Positions 23,446 through 31,846 of a stretch of 39,406 nucleotides of DNA are shown one piece after another. The notes beneath the pieces were generated by a model. The model worked only from the letters and a program-made list of their open reading frames with translations, searched no databases and was not told where the DNA came from. Each line of letters begins with the position of its first letter. The first letter of the stretch is position 1. The translations under genes were made by a program, and so were the position numbers. This DNA comes from Thermoplasmatota archaeon (GTDB lineage Archaea > Thermoplasmatota > E2 > UBA202 > JdFR-43), in contig JAPDJP010000019.1 in assembly GCA_029259055.1 (NCBI GenBank), forward strand, positions 1-39,406. The letters run 5' to 3'.

Positions 23446-26205
23446 CTACATCCATCTATCTAAACCATACTGCTTACATCTTTCTAAAGAAGGTAACCCA
23501 AACGCACCCTGTATAAAGTTCTTTATCATTTCCCTATACCATTCCATATCAATTTGGTCTCTATCTTTAAGTAATTCAACTGGGTACATATAGTGTATTG
23601 GTTTGACACCACTTTTTGAGGGATATCTAATACCTGGTAATGGCTTTTTTGTTATAACAAATCTGAATTTTCTTCTAAAATTGATTTTTCCCACCAATTT
23701 TTCAAGAGCCGCCGCTCTTTCTCCATAAACAGAGGGAGAACCATCAGGATTTGGCTTATAGCGGTCATGTGGTTGAACAGATTGAACAAGTGTAAATGCA
23801 TCTAAATCGAATTTTTCTATATCTATTTCTTTAACTTTTTCCATCGTAATTTTCATTATGGATTCCTTTACTCTTTTTCTTGCCTCTTCCTCATCTTCCC
23901 ATTCCAGATTTTCTTTAAGAGTCTCCAGCATTATATCCTTTAAAACAATTCTTGCGATATCTGGTTTGTCACTGCCTTTAAAATTATTTCCTTTTGTTAT
24001 CATTTTTACCTTCCCATTTTCAACATCAAATATCAGGTAGTTCTTGTGTTTTACAAATATCATTGCTTCGTGCTCCTCTGCTTCGAGCTCGAAATTCTCA
24101 TAATTTAATCTTTCTCTCCATTTTTTGTTACAATATTCAATTATTCCGTAAACTTTAGATGGCTCGATAATCCATTTTTCTCCTTTTTCATTTTTTCCTA
24201 ATGCTTCCCTTAATTTCTTTGAAGCAGAAGATGAGCATGCAACATAAATTCCATCTGTATCTCCATATACAACTCTCGCGCCCTCCTTTTCCAAGGTTTT
24301 TAAAGTATCGTATAATATTTGCTGACCTTTTGTCGTAATCAATGCAGCACCCCATAAATTGAATTGTCTACACGAAACTGTAGGAGCAGATAATATTCCA
24401 TGAGTTCCAGCGTTTCTCGCTGCTTTTAATGATTGATACATCATACTCAATATCTGTTTTTCCTTCCCAGTTTTTCTTTTCATTTCTTTTTTTATCTTAT
24501 CTATGAAGTTCATTATTCCTTTCATTGCCAAATTTACTACTCCTGGTTCTTTCGAGATTTTTACACCTATCAAAATCCCTCTATCAATAAATTCTTCCTT
24601 TCCTTCTCTATATATAGGTTTTATTTCTTCCAAAAATTTATCTGAAATCTTTTTCAACCATACCCAATCATCTGGTATTTCATCGTTTTTTGCAAGTCTA
24701 ACTGTATCCGCTCCAGCATTTATAGCTCTTAAAATAGTAGGATACATCGCTCCAACATCCGCGACAATTACTCTATACCATGGAACAAAGTGACTATTTG
24801 CATCTCTATCAGGCTTAATTGTCATTCCTCCAGGAAAGTGATAAGCAATATCATTGTTTTTTTCATCATAAATTAAGAAGGGATATTCGACCCAATCTGG
24901 CATCTCTTCCCCGTATTTAACTATCCTCATAATCTCTTTACTTGCTCCTTCTCGCCTTACTTTTTCAACTATTTCCTTTTTGCTACTTCCATATTTCCCA
25001 ATTTTCTTTGCAATATCATATACTCTACATAAAGGAGGCATTAATTTTCTATGATATTTTGCTCTGATCATTGCCATATAATCCCACATTTTGGTGGCGC
25101 CGGAAGAAAAAAGCAATTCGAAGGGCATTCCAGTTATAAAAGCTAAAGGTAGACCTTGTTGAACCAGTTTAAGGAATACTCTTATTTCCTCAATAACATC
25201 TTGTTCATTATATTTTAGTGTTTTTTCATCAATTGCCATTTCCCCCGGAGATAGATGTAATCTATTTTCAATTCCTACACCCAAAAAGTTGGTTATTCCT
25301 TCCAAACTATAATCATCTAATGCATAAAATTTCCTTGAAGCATGAAATGTATCAAATGTAGATGGATAAAATATGGCAACATCGTTTGCCACGCCAAAAT
25401 GAAAAGACTGGTCTTTTCTAATAAACTTATCAAGAAAATCCTTAAATTTTATAATCTCATCCTTTGAAAGAATTGATGACGATGCCATCAAATCTCTTAT
25501 TCTCCTATATATCTCTATATTATCAAATCCCAATATGTTATGACCAGCTATTATATCAGAATTACTAACGATCTCCAAAAACTTTAATAAATTTTTTATT
25601 TCCTCATGCTCATCATGAGAAACGAGTTGTTGAACATTTTCTTCATCAGGTAATTCTCTTATTTCAAAAAAGAATTCCTCTTTTTCTAAATTTTTGTTTG
25701 ATGCAAAGGATATAGCTAATTTGGCAAATCCAATTATATCTATTGGTACATTTCTTTCGCTTCCATATTTTGTCATTTCTATGTCATAAATCAAGACTTT
25801 TACCTTTTTTTCATCTCCTCCAGTATCGAAAATCCATATACCATCTGATGCTAAATCAGTGAGAACTCTTTCGTGATACGGTATATCATGCTCAGCAGTA
25901 TAAAATCCCATTCTAAATACTTTATCACTCATCTCTGGAACATTAGATGGATGCTTAGTATAAACTTTAAAGACCTTTCTTTTTATTGAAGGATTCCAGA
26001 AAGATGTGTATTCTTCAATTTCTCCTATCTTTTTAATTCTGTTATCATCTCCAATTTCTCTTATGATTTTATTTCTTGCGTCTATTACATTTATATTGCT
26101 TGGAGGAATAACAATAAAGTATGGACTATGCATTTCTTCAACTGGTTGAATTTTTCCTTGCCAATATAGATAATTTGGAGAAGCATTAAGTAGTAATTGA
26201 GGCAT
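23446..26205 (-). CDS. polB: Family B DNA polymerase with intact proofreading motifs and divergent polymerase motifs
   Basis: 919 residues. The exonuclease motifs are complete: Exo I D141/E143 (YDIEM), Exo II N223...D228 (NILGFD), Exo III Y332/D336 (YNEQD). Polymerase motif A is DVGAMYPTI (D483, Y488) instead of the usual DxxSLYPSI. Motif B is KAARNAGTHG (K594, N598), with His at the usual YG Tyr. Motif C is YGDTDG (D649, D651) instead of YGDTDS. The metal-binding Asp residues are all present, so activity is expected: template-directed DNA synthesis with 3'-5' proofreading. It is somewhat longer than the ~775-residue Thermococcus type. No intein is visible. A minus-strand TATA element lies about 28 bp upstream, and the start appears leaderless. 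Confidence 0.92.
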   Translation of the reverse strand: MPQLLLNASPNYLYWQGKIQPVEEMHSPYFIVIPPSNINVIDARNKIIREIGDDNRIKKIGEIEEYTSFWNPSIKRKVFKVYTKHPSNVPEMSDKVFRMGFYTAEHDIPYHERVLTDLASDGIWIFDTGGDEKKVKVLIYDIEMTKYGSERNVPIDIIGFAKLAISFASNKNLEKEEFFFEIRELPDEENVQQLVSHDEHEEIKNLLKFLEIVSNSDIIAGHNILGFDNIEIYRRIRDLMASSSILSKDEIIKFKDFLDKFIRKDQSFHFGVANDVAIFYPSTFDTFHASRKFYALDDYSLEGITNFLGVGIENRLHLSPGEMAIDEKTLKYNEQDVIEEIRVFLKLVQQGLPLAFITGMPFELLFSSGATKMWDYMAMIRAKYHRKLMPPLCRVYDIAKKIGKYGSSKKEIVEKVRREGASKEIMRIVKYGEEMPDWVEYPFLIYDEKNNDIAYHFPGGMTIKPDRDANSHFVPWYRVIVADVGAMYPTILRAINAGADTVRLAKNDEIPDDWVWLKKISDKFLEEIKPIYREGKEEFIDRGILIGVKISKEPGVVNLAMKGIMNFIDKIKKEMKRKTGKEKQILSMMYQSLKAARNAGTHGILSAPTVSCRQFNLWGAALITTKGQQILYDTLKTLEKEGARVVYGDTDGIYVACSSSASKKLREALGKNEKGEKWIIEPSKVYGIIEYCNKKWRERLNYENFELEAEEHEAMIFVKHKNYLIFDVENGKVKMITKGNNFKGSDKPDIARIVLKDIMLETLKENLEWEDEEEARKRVKESIMKITMEKVKEIDIEKFDLDAFTLVQSVQPHDRYKPNPDGSPSVYGERAAALEKLVGKINFRRKFRFVITKKPLPGIRYPSKSGVKPIHYMYPVELLKDRDQIDMEWYREMIKNFIQGAFGLPSLERCKQYGLDRWM

Positions 26206-26240
26206 ATATTACAATAGTAGCATGACTTATAATTTTTTGG
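26206..26240 (-). promoter_or_regulatory. Promoter of polB
   Basis: Read on the minus strand, AAAATTATAAG (about 26228-26238) is centred about 28 bp before the ATG at 26205, and no ribosome binding site is present. This is a leaderless layout. Confidence 0.5.
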
Positions 26241-26297
26241 GGGCGTCTATAGATTATATATGGGTTATATATTTATTTAAAAAAAGAGATATAAATT

Positions 26298-26443
26298 GTG
26301 AAAGAAATTGTTAGAATAGGAGGGGAAGCAAAACTATCAAATGGATTTTTTGTTGTTACCGTCCCCATTAGAGGATTTGAAAAAAATAGAAAAAACAAGA
26401 AAAAATAGAAAGAGCATCAGAATATATTGCAAGAATATTATAG
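26298..26443 (+). pseudogene. Short frameshifted ORF (possible gene remnant)
   Basis: A GTG at 26298 opens a 36-codon frame starting VKEIVRIGGEAKLSNG and stopping inside A-rich DNA near 26406. If one A is added to the run just before that stop, the frame continues as KIERASEYIARIL and stops at 26443, giving about 48 residues with a protein-like ending. I do not recognise the protein. It sits in the 280-bp gap between polB and mbhA, downstream of an AT-rich, TATA-like stretch. It may be a decayed small gene, a sequencing error in a homopolymer, or chance. Confidence 0.3.
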
Positions 26444-26461
26444 GATAGACAATTCATAAAA

Positions 26462-26492
26462 TTTTAAATATGGGAATTTTATATCCATTTTG
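26462..26492 (+). promoter_or_regulatory. Promoter of the mbh operon
   Basis: TTTTAAATA at 26462-26470 is centred about 26 nt before the ATG at 26493, and there is no Shine-Dalgarno sequence. This predicts a leaderless mRNA for the first operon gene, whereas the internal mbh genes have GGAGG-type sites. Confidence 0.6.
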
Positions 26493-26993
26493 ATGTTTGC
26501 TTTCATTGCGACAACAATATTTTGTTTTATCCTTTGGCTATTATTCACATTTAATGGTGATATATGGGGAATAGATGAAATTATTGCTGGAATTATTTTA
26601 TCCTTAATTGCAGGTGTTGCATCTGCAAAAATTTTTATAAAAGATTATAAGCTAGCTAATCCAGTTAGGTGGTTATTCATTCTGGCATATTTACCACGTT
26701 TTTTTTATGAGATGGCTAAAGCAAATTTTGATGTTGCATATCGCGTTATAACAGGAAAAATTAAGCCTGGCATAGTAAAAATTTCCCCAAATTTAAAGAG
26801 CGATATATCAATAACAATTTTAGCAAATTCAATTACTCTCACACCAGGTACTTTAAGTGTTGATGTAGACGATGAAAAAAATCTTTATGTTCATTGGATA
26901 AATGTAAAGGATGAGGCATTAAGAAAAATGCCTCGCGACTATAAGTCCGTATGTTCCACATTTCCAGATTGGGCAAGGAGGATAGGAGAATGA
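26493..26993 (+). CDS. mbhA: Membrane-bound hydrogenase subunit MbhA (MrpE/MnhE-like)
   Basis: 166 residues from the ATG at 26493; a TTG one codon upstream is less likely because the TATA box predicts the transcript starts at the ATG. Two to three N-terminal membrane helices are followed by a soluble C-terminal part with the MrpE signature NSITLTPGTLSVDV. In the Mbh complex this belongs to the Mrp antiporter-like module that couples hydrogen evolution to ion translocation. It is first of fourteen genes and overlaps mbhB by 4 bp. Confidence 0.9.
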   Translation: MFAFIATTIFCFILWLLFTFNGDIWGIDEIIAGIILSLIAGVASAKIFIKDYKLANPVRWLFILAYLPRFFYEMAKANFDVAYRVITGKIKPGIVKISPNLKSDISITILANSITLTPGTLSVDVDDEKNLYVHWINVKDEALRKMPRDYKSVCSTFPDWARRIGE

Positions 26994-27247
26994 ACCCGTT
27001 TATGATTGCTCTGATATTGGTATTAATATCGATTGCAATAGCTATGTTAAGAGTTTTGTTAGGTCCAACAGTTCCAGATAGGGTTGTAGGATTGGATACA
27101 ATAAATACGCTTGTAATAGCGGGAATGGTTTTATTTGGTGCATATAAAAAGGAAACTATATACATTGATGTTGCAATTGTTTATGCTTTACTTTCATATG
27201 TTACAACTTTATTTATTGCAAAATATTTGCAGGGGGGTAAATTATGA
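26990..27247 (+). CDS. mbhB: Membrane-bound hydrogenase subunit MbhB (MrpF-like)
   Basis: 85 residues, three membrane helices, with the MrpF motif LLGPTVPDRVVGLDTI. The start is taken at 26990, where ATG overlaps the mbhA stop (ATGA) and is preceded by GGAGGATAGGAG; a longer frame would run back into mbhA. It is part of the antiporter-like membrane module. Confidence 0.92.
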   Translation: MNPFMIALILVLISIAIAMLRVLLGPTVPDRVVGLDTINTLVIAGMVLFGAYKKETIYIDVAIVYALLSYVTTLFIAKYLQGGKL

Positions 27248-27591
27248 TATGGGAAATAATATACATATTTCTTGGAATAGGCATTGTCTTTAATCTATTA
27301 GCTTCGATAGGATTAATGAGATTTCCTGATGTATATACTCGTTTGCATGCAGGTACAAAATGCACTACTTTTGGCAGTATTTTTGTGTGTCTCGCTGTCA
27401 TTATATACGGATTATGGAAATGGTATGATGGAAATAAAGAAATGATTTCTCTAGCAATACATTCATTTTTTGCTTTAATTGCAATACTGCTTACCAATCC
27501 AACAGGTGCTCATGCTATTGCGAGGGCAGCATATAGAAGCGGGGTTAAGCCGGTTAATGCGGTTGTGGATGATTTGGAGGGTAAAAAATGA
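27244..27591 (+). CDS. mbhC: Membrane-bound hydrogenase subunit MbhC (MrpG-like)
   Basis: 115 residues, three membrane helices, with the MrpG motif LMRFPDVYTRLHAGTKCTTFG and NPTGAHAIARAAY. A run of six G before the ATG serves as ribosome binding site. It overlaps both neighbours by 4 bp. In Mrp and Mbh complexes this small subunit packs against MrpE/F in the ion-translocating module. Confidence 0.92.
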   Translation: MIWEIIYIFLGIGIVFNLLASIGLMRFPDVYTRLHAGTKCTTFGSIFVCLAVIIYGLWKWYDGNKEMISLAIHSFFALIAILLTNPTGAHAIARAAYRSGVKPVNAVVDDLEGKK

Positions 27592-27842
27592 TGAGTTTGT
27601 TTGAAATAGCAATAATACTGTTATCCATATTCATGATAGCATCTGCAATTATTTCAATATGGTTTAAAGATTTATTAGCAAGTGTTATTGCATTAGCAGT
27701 AATGAGCCTATTGCTATCTTTATATTTTTATATACTTCATGCTCCAGATGTTGCTATTGCTGAGGCGGGTGTGGGTGCTTGTTTGACAACAGCTATATTG
27801 ATAATAACGATAAAATCAACAAAAAGAATGGAGGAGGATTAA
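27588..27842 (+). CDS. mbhD: Membrane-bound hydrogenase subunit MbhD (DUF4040/MrpA C-terminal-like)
   Basis: 84 residues and three helices, with FKDLLASVIALAVMSL and the conserved HAPDVAIAEAGVG, matching the DUF4040 part of MrpA. It overlaps mbhC by 4 bp, with GGAGGG upstream; a second ATG follows directly. It is one base from the next gene. Confidence 0.9.
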   Translation: MMSLFEIAIILLSIFMIASAIISIWFKDLLASVIALAVMSLLLSLYFYILHAPDVAIAEAGVGACLTTAILIITIKSTKRMEED

Positions 27843-27843
27843 A

Positions 27844-28167
27844 ATGAAGAAGATAGCATTTATAGTATTTTTTGCATTTTTACTTTTTGCATCAATTGAG
27901 ATGAGAGAATTTGGAAAGCCCCCATCAAGTGTTAAAGAAGTGTTTCCAAACGCGAATTATGATGTTACCATGGATGATAGAATAATAGGAAAATATAATG
28001 CATCAGCAGAAAAATGGGAATATGGAGCTGTTGAAGAAACGGGTGCAAATAATGTTGTAACAAGCGTTGTTTTTGACTATAGAGGTTATGATACACTTGG
28101 AGAAGCAACCGTTTTATTTACCGCAATAGCAGGGGTTATGTTATTATTTGGGAGGGAAAGAAAATGA
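27844..28167 (+). CDS. mbhE: Membrane-bound hydrogenase subunit MbhE
   Basis: 107 residues with one N-terminal and one C-terminal helix and a polar middle. The conserved VVFDYRGYDTLGEATVLF marks the MbhE/MrpA C-terminal family. GGAGGATTAAA precedes the ATG. It overlaps mbhF by 4 bp. It corresponds to the MrpA-derived segment that links the antiporter-like subunits in Mbh. Confidence 0.88.
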   Translation: MKKIAFIVFFAFLLFASIEMREFGKPPSSVKEVFPNANYDVTMDDRIIGKYNASAEKWEYGAVEETGANNVVTSVVFDYRGYDTLGEATVLFTAIAGVMLLFGRERK

Positions 28168-28637
28168 ACGGTGACGAAGAAAAAATGACGGTAATAGTAC
28201 AAACAATTGCTGCCCTACTATTCCCCATCACCTTAATTTTCTCATTTTATGTCATAATGCATGGTCATTTAACACCTGGCGGAGGATTCCAGGGAGGGGC
28301 AATAGGAGCATCCGCTATTGTTTTGCTAATTGTAGCATATGGGGTGAGAAATATAGAAAAGAGAATGAAAGAAGAGAATTTATCCATTTTTGAAAGTTTA
28401 GGAGGACTTATTTTTGTTGTTGTATCCATTTTTGGAATATTTTTAGCGACAGCATTTTTAGCAAATTTCTTGGTAGGAAAAGCAATATTTGGACAAATTC
28501 CAGCATGGGGAGAAGCTCCTTTAAATAGTGGTGGTGTTTTACCGATTTTGAATATAGCAGTTGGGATGAAAGTCATTGGAGGATTGTCAGCAGTAGTAAT
28601 GTTATTGGCTTTAATAACAAAGGAGGGTGAAAGATGA
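28164..28637 (+). CDS. mbhF: Membrane-bound hydrogenase subunit MbhF (MrpB-like)
   Basis: 157 residues with four membrane helices. The MrpB signature HGHLTPGGGFQGGAIGASA is present early. The start overlaps mbhE by 4 bp and is preceded by GGGAGGG. Part of the Mrp-like module of the hydrogenase. Confidence 0.92.
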   Translation: MNGDEEKMTVIVQTIAALLFPITLIFSFYVIMHGHLTPGGGFQGGAIGASAIVLLIVAYGVRNIEKRMKEENLSIFESLGGLIFVVVSIFGIFLATAFLANFLVGKAIFGQIPAWGEAPLNSGGVLPILNIAVGMKVIGGLSAVVMLLALITKEGER

Positions 28638-29002
28638 TTTACAATTTGCCATTCATAACAGTGGTTTTATTAATTGCAATAGGAATGTATGCAATTATTT
28701 TTAAAAGAAATTTAATTAAAATTGCTATAGGAATAACAATAGTGGAAAGTGGTGTAAATCTATTTCTAATTACTCTTGGTTATAGAGAAGGAGGAGTAGC
28801 GCCAATCTTTACCAATTTACCACCAAATATATCACCAGAACAAATTCCAGAAAAAATGGTTTTACCCGTTCCGCAGGCTTTAACACTTACAAGTATTGTT
28901 ATAGGTGTCGCCGTTTTAGCGCTTATTTTAGCATTTGTGATAAATATATATAAAAATTATGGAACCCTAGACGCTAACAAAATAAGGAGGTTGAAAGAAT
29001 GA
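28634..29002 (+). CDS. mbhG: Membrane-bound hydrogenase subunit MbhG (MrpC/NuoK-like)
   Basis: 122 residues and three helices of the MrpC/NuoK family, with GITIVESGVNLFLITLGY and the C-terminal PQALTLTSIVIGVAVLA. A GGAGGGTGAAAG ribosome binding site lies upstream, and the gene overlaps both neighbours by 4 bp. NuoK-like subunits carry a conserved membrane Glu used in ion conduction; the Glu in IVESGVN fits this. Confidence 0.92.
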   Translation: MIYNLPFITVVLLIAIGMYAIIFKRNLIKIAIGITIVESGVNLFLITLGYREGGVAPIFTNLPPNISPEQIPEKMVLPVPQALTLTSIVIGVAVLALILAFVINIYKNYGTLDANKIRRLKE

Positions 29003-30546
29003 ACTGGATGCAACATCTGCCGGCTTTCATTATCGCGATACCCTTATTTGCAGCTTTTTTAACCCCATTAATAGATAGAATAAATAAGAAAGCAAGAAAT
29101 GCTTTTGTGTTAATTGCAATGGCAATAACCTTTATTTTAACCATTATCCTATTTAAAGAAGTTTTGGAAAAAGATATTATAACATATGTAATGGGTGCTG
29201 CCGACCCAACACAAGCAATACCAAAGCAGGCAGCAGTCCCAATAAGAATTGTTTTAGAAATTGATGGAATAAATGCCTTTATGGCATTAATAAGCGCATT
29301 AATTTCTTTAATAGGTTTAATATTCTCATTCGCTCATATAGAAGAAAGAGGGGGAAGATTTTACACATTATTTTTACTTATGGTTGTTGGAATGCTTGGA
29401 ATGGAACTAACAGGTGACTTGTTTAATTTATTTGTATTTTTAGAAATTGCATCTATTGCATCCGCTGCCCTCATTGCATATGAATTCAGAAGAGGAAGCA
29501 CAACAGAAGCAGCCTTAAAATATATCATTATTTCCTCCTTGTCAGCATTATTTGTATTGTTTGCAATTGGCTTACTTTATGGAGAATATGATTTGTTAAA
29601 TATGGCAGCGATAGCAGACGCAATTAGAACAACAGGCTTATCAAATATAGATAAGATAGCATTGATTTTATTTTTCTCAGCATTTGCATTAAAAGCGGGC
29701 TCGGCGCCAATGCATATGTGGTTACCAGATGCTTATGGAGAAGCACCAGGAGCAATATCAATGGTTTTAATAGGTGTCACTCAAGCTAGTTTATATGCTT
29801 TATTGAGAATCTGTTTTACCATATATGTTGATAGCATGCATGTTATCTTTCCAGCAATTATCATAATCTTAGGACTGATATCCATTTTTATAGGAGTAAC
29901 TATGGCATTGATTCAGGAGGATGTCAAAAGATTAATTGCATATGCTGCGGTTGCGGAAGTTGGCTATATACTCTTGGCTATAGGTGTTGGATTATATGGA
30001 ATTTTGAACAATGAAGTAGAAACTTATGCAAGAAAAGCTTTACAAGGAGGGTTATTCCATATATTCAATGATATTTTGGATATTGGCTTGTTATTTTTAG
30101 TGGCAAGTGGAATAATATATATTACAAGGGAAAGGAATTTGAATAAACTTGGAGGGCTGGCGCACTCAATGAAATATACATCTATACTATTTTTAGTTGG
30201 GCTGGCAGCTGTTGCTGGCCTTCCGCCCATGAATGGATTTGCATCAAAAATTATAATCTATGAATCAGTGTATAAAGTCAGTCCAATATTGTCTATAGTT
30301 GCAATTTTAGGAAGCGTAGTAATGTTGGCGATATTCGTCAAAATATTTCATTCTGTTTTTACTGGACCAAAAATAACGGAATATAGAGAAGTACCAAAAT
30401 TAATGCTTGCGAGCATGCTAATTCTTGCTGGATTAATTATTTTCTTTGGATTGTTTCCAGATGTTATAATTAATAATGTTGTTAATCCAGCAGTCAATGC
30501 ATTAATTGAAAATACCGATTATATATCAAAGGTGATGGGGTGGTAG
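28999..30546 (+). CDS. mbhH: Membrane-bound hydrogenase antiporter-like subunit MbhH (MrpD/NuoL-N-like)
   Basis: 515 residues with about 14 helices. Ion-path residues typical of the family are visible: Glu149 in FVFLEIASI and Lys232 in FALKAGSAPMHMWLPDAYGEAPG, plus a C-terminal Lys in GLPPMNGFASK. It is homologous to complex I antiporter-like subunits and is the main candidate for the ion-pumping path. AGGAGG lies before the ATG. It overlaps mbhG by 4 bp and is one base from mbhI. Confidence 0.95.
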   Translation: MNWMQHLPAFIIAIPLFAAFLTPLIDRINKKARNAFVLIAMAITFILTIILFKEVLEKDIITYVMGAADPTQAIPKQAAVPIRIVLEIDGINAFMALISALISLIGLIFSFAHIEERGGRFYTLFLLMVVGMLGMELTGDLFNLFVFLEIASIASAALIAYEFRRGSTTEAALKYIIISSLSALFVLFAIGLLYGEYDLLNMAAIADAIRTTGLSNIDKIALILFFSAFALKAGSAPMHMWLPDAYGEAPGAISMVLIGVTQASLYALLRICFTIYVDSMHVIFPAIIIILGLISIFIGVTMALIQEDVKRLIAYAAVAEVGYILLAIGVGLYGILNNEVETYARKALQGGLFHIFNDILDIGLLFLVASGIIYITRERNLNKLGGLAHSMKYTSILFLVGLAAVAGLPPMNGFASKIIIYESVYKVSPILSIVAILGSVVMLAIFVKIFHSVFTGPKITEYREVPKLMLASMLILAGLIIFFGLFPDVIINNVVNPAVNALIENTDYISKVMGW

Positions 30547-30547
30547 A

Positions 30548-30883
30548 ATGATAAAAACAGTTGGAGGATATTGGGATCCAATAATATGGATAATTGCTTT
30601 CATAGTTATATTTATACTGGCCTATATGATAAGAGCTATAGGAAAAAAGGAATATAGGAAAGGAGAACAAATAAAACCATTTCTATCTGGAATGGAAGAA
30701 CCTTCAAAAGAAGCGGTTCATATTAGGGCATCCAATTTATATTGGGGATTTGTTGAAGCATTGAAAAGTTATTATGAAACAATGAAAAAGATGCATACTG
30801 GAATCATTAATGATTATGTTGCCTGGTTTGTTGGAATAACTGCCATAATATTCATTGCTGTGTTTATTGTTGGAATAATATAG
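30548..30883 (+). CDS. mbhI: Membrane-bound hydrogenase subunit MbhI
   Basis: 111 residues with helices at both ends and a polar middle that contains PFLSGMEEP and a VEALKSYYETMKKMHTG stretch. It sits between the antiporter-like subunit and the small hydrogenase subunit, exactly where MbhI occurs in Thermococcales-type operons. MbhI is thought to bridge the ion-pumping and hydrogenase modules. The identification rests on this synteny as well as sequence. Confidence 0.85.
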   Translation: MIKTVGGYWDPIIWIIAFIVIFILAYMIRAIGKKEYRKGEQIKPFLSGMEEPSKEAVHIRASNLYWGFVEALKSYYETMKKMHTGIINDYVAWFVGITAIIFIAVFIVGII

Positions 30884-30893
30884 GAGGGAAAAC

Positions 30894-31325
30894 ATGATTC
30901 CAAAGGCATTTAAAAGAGCATTATGGGTATTCCATGTCAATAGCGGAAGCTGTAATGGGTGCGATATAGAAATAATAGCTGCTCTTACACCAAGATATGA
31001 CGTTGAAAGGTTTGGTATTAGATTGGTTGGCTCCCCAAGACACGCAGACGTAATTGCTTTTACTGGACCAATTACAAATGATATGGTAGATAAAGTAAAG
31101 CGAATCTACGAACAAACACCAGATCCTAAAGTTGTTTTAGTCGTCGGCTCTTGTGGGATAAGCGGAGGAGTTTTTCATGAATCATATCATTTGGCAGGGC
31201 CAATAGAGAGAATAATACCGGAAGCGAAATGTTTTTATGTGCCTGGATGCCCGCCAAGACCCGAAGCAATTATACAAGGCGTTATTAAGGCATGGGAATA
31301 TTTAGAGGAGGTGGAGAAAAAATGA
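30894..31325 (+). CDS. mbhJ: [NiFe]-hydrogenase small subunit MbhJ (NuoB-like)
   Basis: 143 residues. Cys20, Cys23, Cys87 and Cys119 (SCNGCD, VGSCGISGG, PGCPPRPE) give the CxxC...C...CP pattern for the proximal [4Fe-4S] cluster, as in NuoB and other group 4 small subunits. It passes electrons from the ferredoxin-like subunit to the NiFe site. TAGGAGGGAAAAC lies before the ATG, and the stop overlaps the mbhK start by 4 bp. Confidence 0.95.
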   Translation: MIPKAFKRALWVFHVNSGSCNGCDIEIIAALTPRYDVERFGIRLVGSPRHADVIAFTGPITNDMVDKVKRIYEQTPDPKVVLVVGSCGISGGVFHESYHLAGPIERIIPEAKCFYVPGCPPRPEAIIQGVIKAWEYLEEVEKK

Positions 31326-31846
31326 ATGCAGAAGAAGCCATGCAGAAATTCCAACAAAAAGGATATGAAGCATGGATTAGTGAAAGAACAGCGGGAGTGA
31401 AGAATAAGGTTAAAAAAATAAGTTTGTGGGTAAAAGTAGATAAGGAAAAAATAAGAGATGCTGTAGAATATTTAATGGAAATAGCTGAAGAATATCCCCA
31501 TTTCAGCATAATTTCCGCGAGTGATGAAGGAAATGAGATTATATTAAATTATCATTTTACTTTAGGATATGGAAAATTTTTGGAGGAATTTATAGTAACG
31601 TTAAAAGTTTCTTTGCCAAAAGATGATCTAAGAATCAAATCAATAACGAATTTAGTACCAGCTGCAATATTTTCCGAAAGAGAGATAAGAGAGATGGTGG
31701 GAGTAGAATTTGAAGAATTACCCGATAAAAGGCATCTTTTCCTTACAAAAGATTTCCCAGAGGGAGTATATCCATGGAGAAGAGATGAAATGGGTGTAAA
31801 AGAAACCAATAAATTATATGAAACTTGGAAGGAGGGATTAGAATGA
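31322..31846 (+). CDS. mbhK: Membrane-bound hydrogenase subunit MbhK (NuoC-like)
   Basis: 174 residues. The start is the ATG at 31322, overlapping the mbhJ stop with GAGGAGGTGGAG upstream; a longer frame would run into mbhJ. The C-terminal half has the 30-kDa complex I subunit pattern: LVPAAIFSEREIREMVGVEF and the later LFLTKDFPEGVYPWRRDE. It is a soluble scaffold subunit that docks with MbhL. Confidence 0.92.
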   Translation: MNAEEAMQKFQQKGYEAWISERTAGVKNKVKKISLWVKVDKEKIRDAVEYLMEIAEEYPHFSIISASDEGNEIILNYHFTLGYGKFLEEFIVTLKVSLPKDDLRIKSITNLVPAAIFSEREIREMVGVEFEELPDKRHLFLTKDFPEGVYPWRRDEMGVKETNKLYETWKEGLE

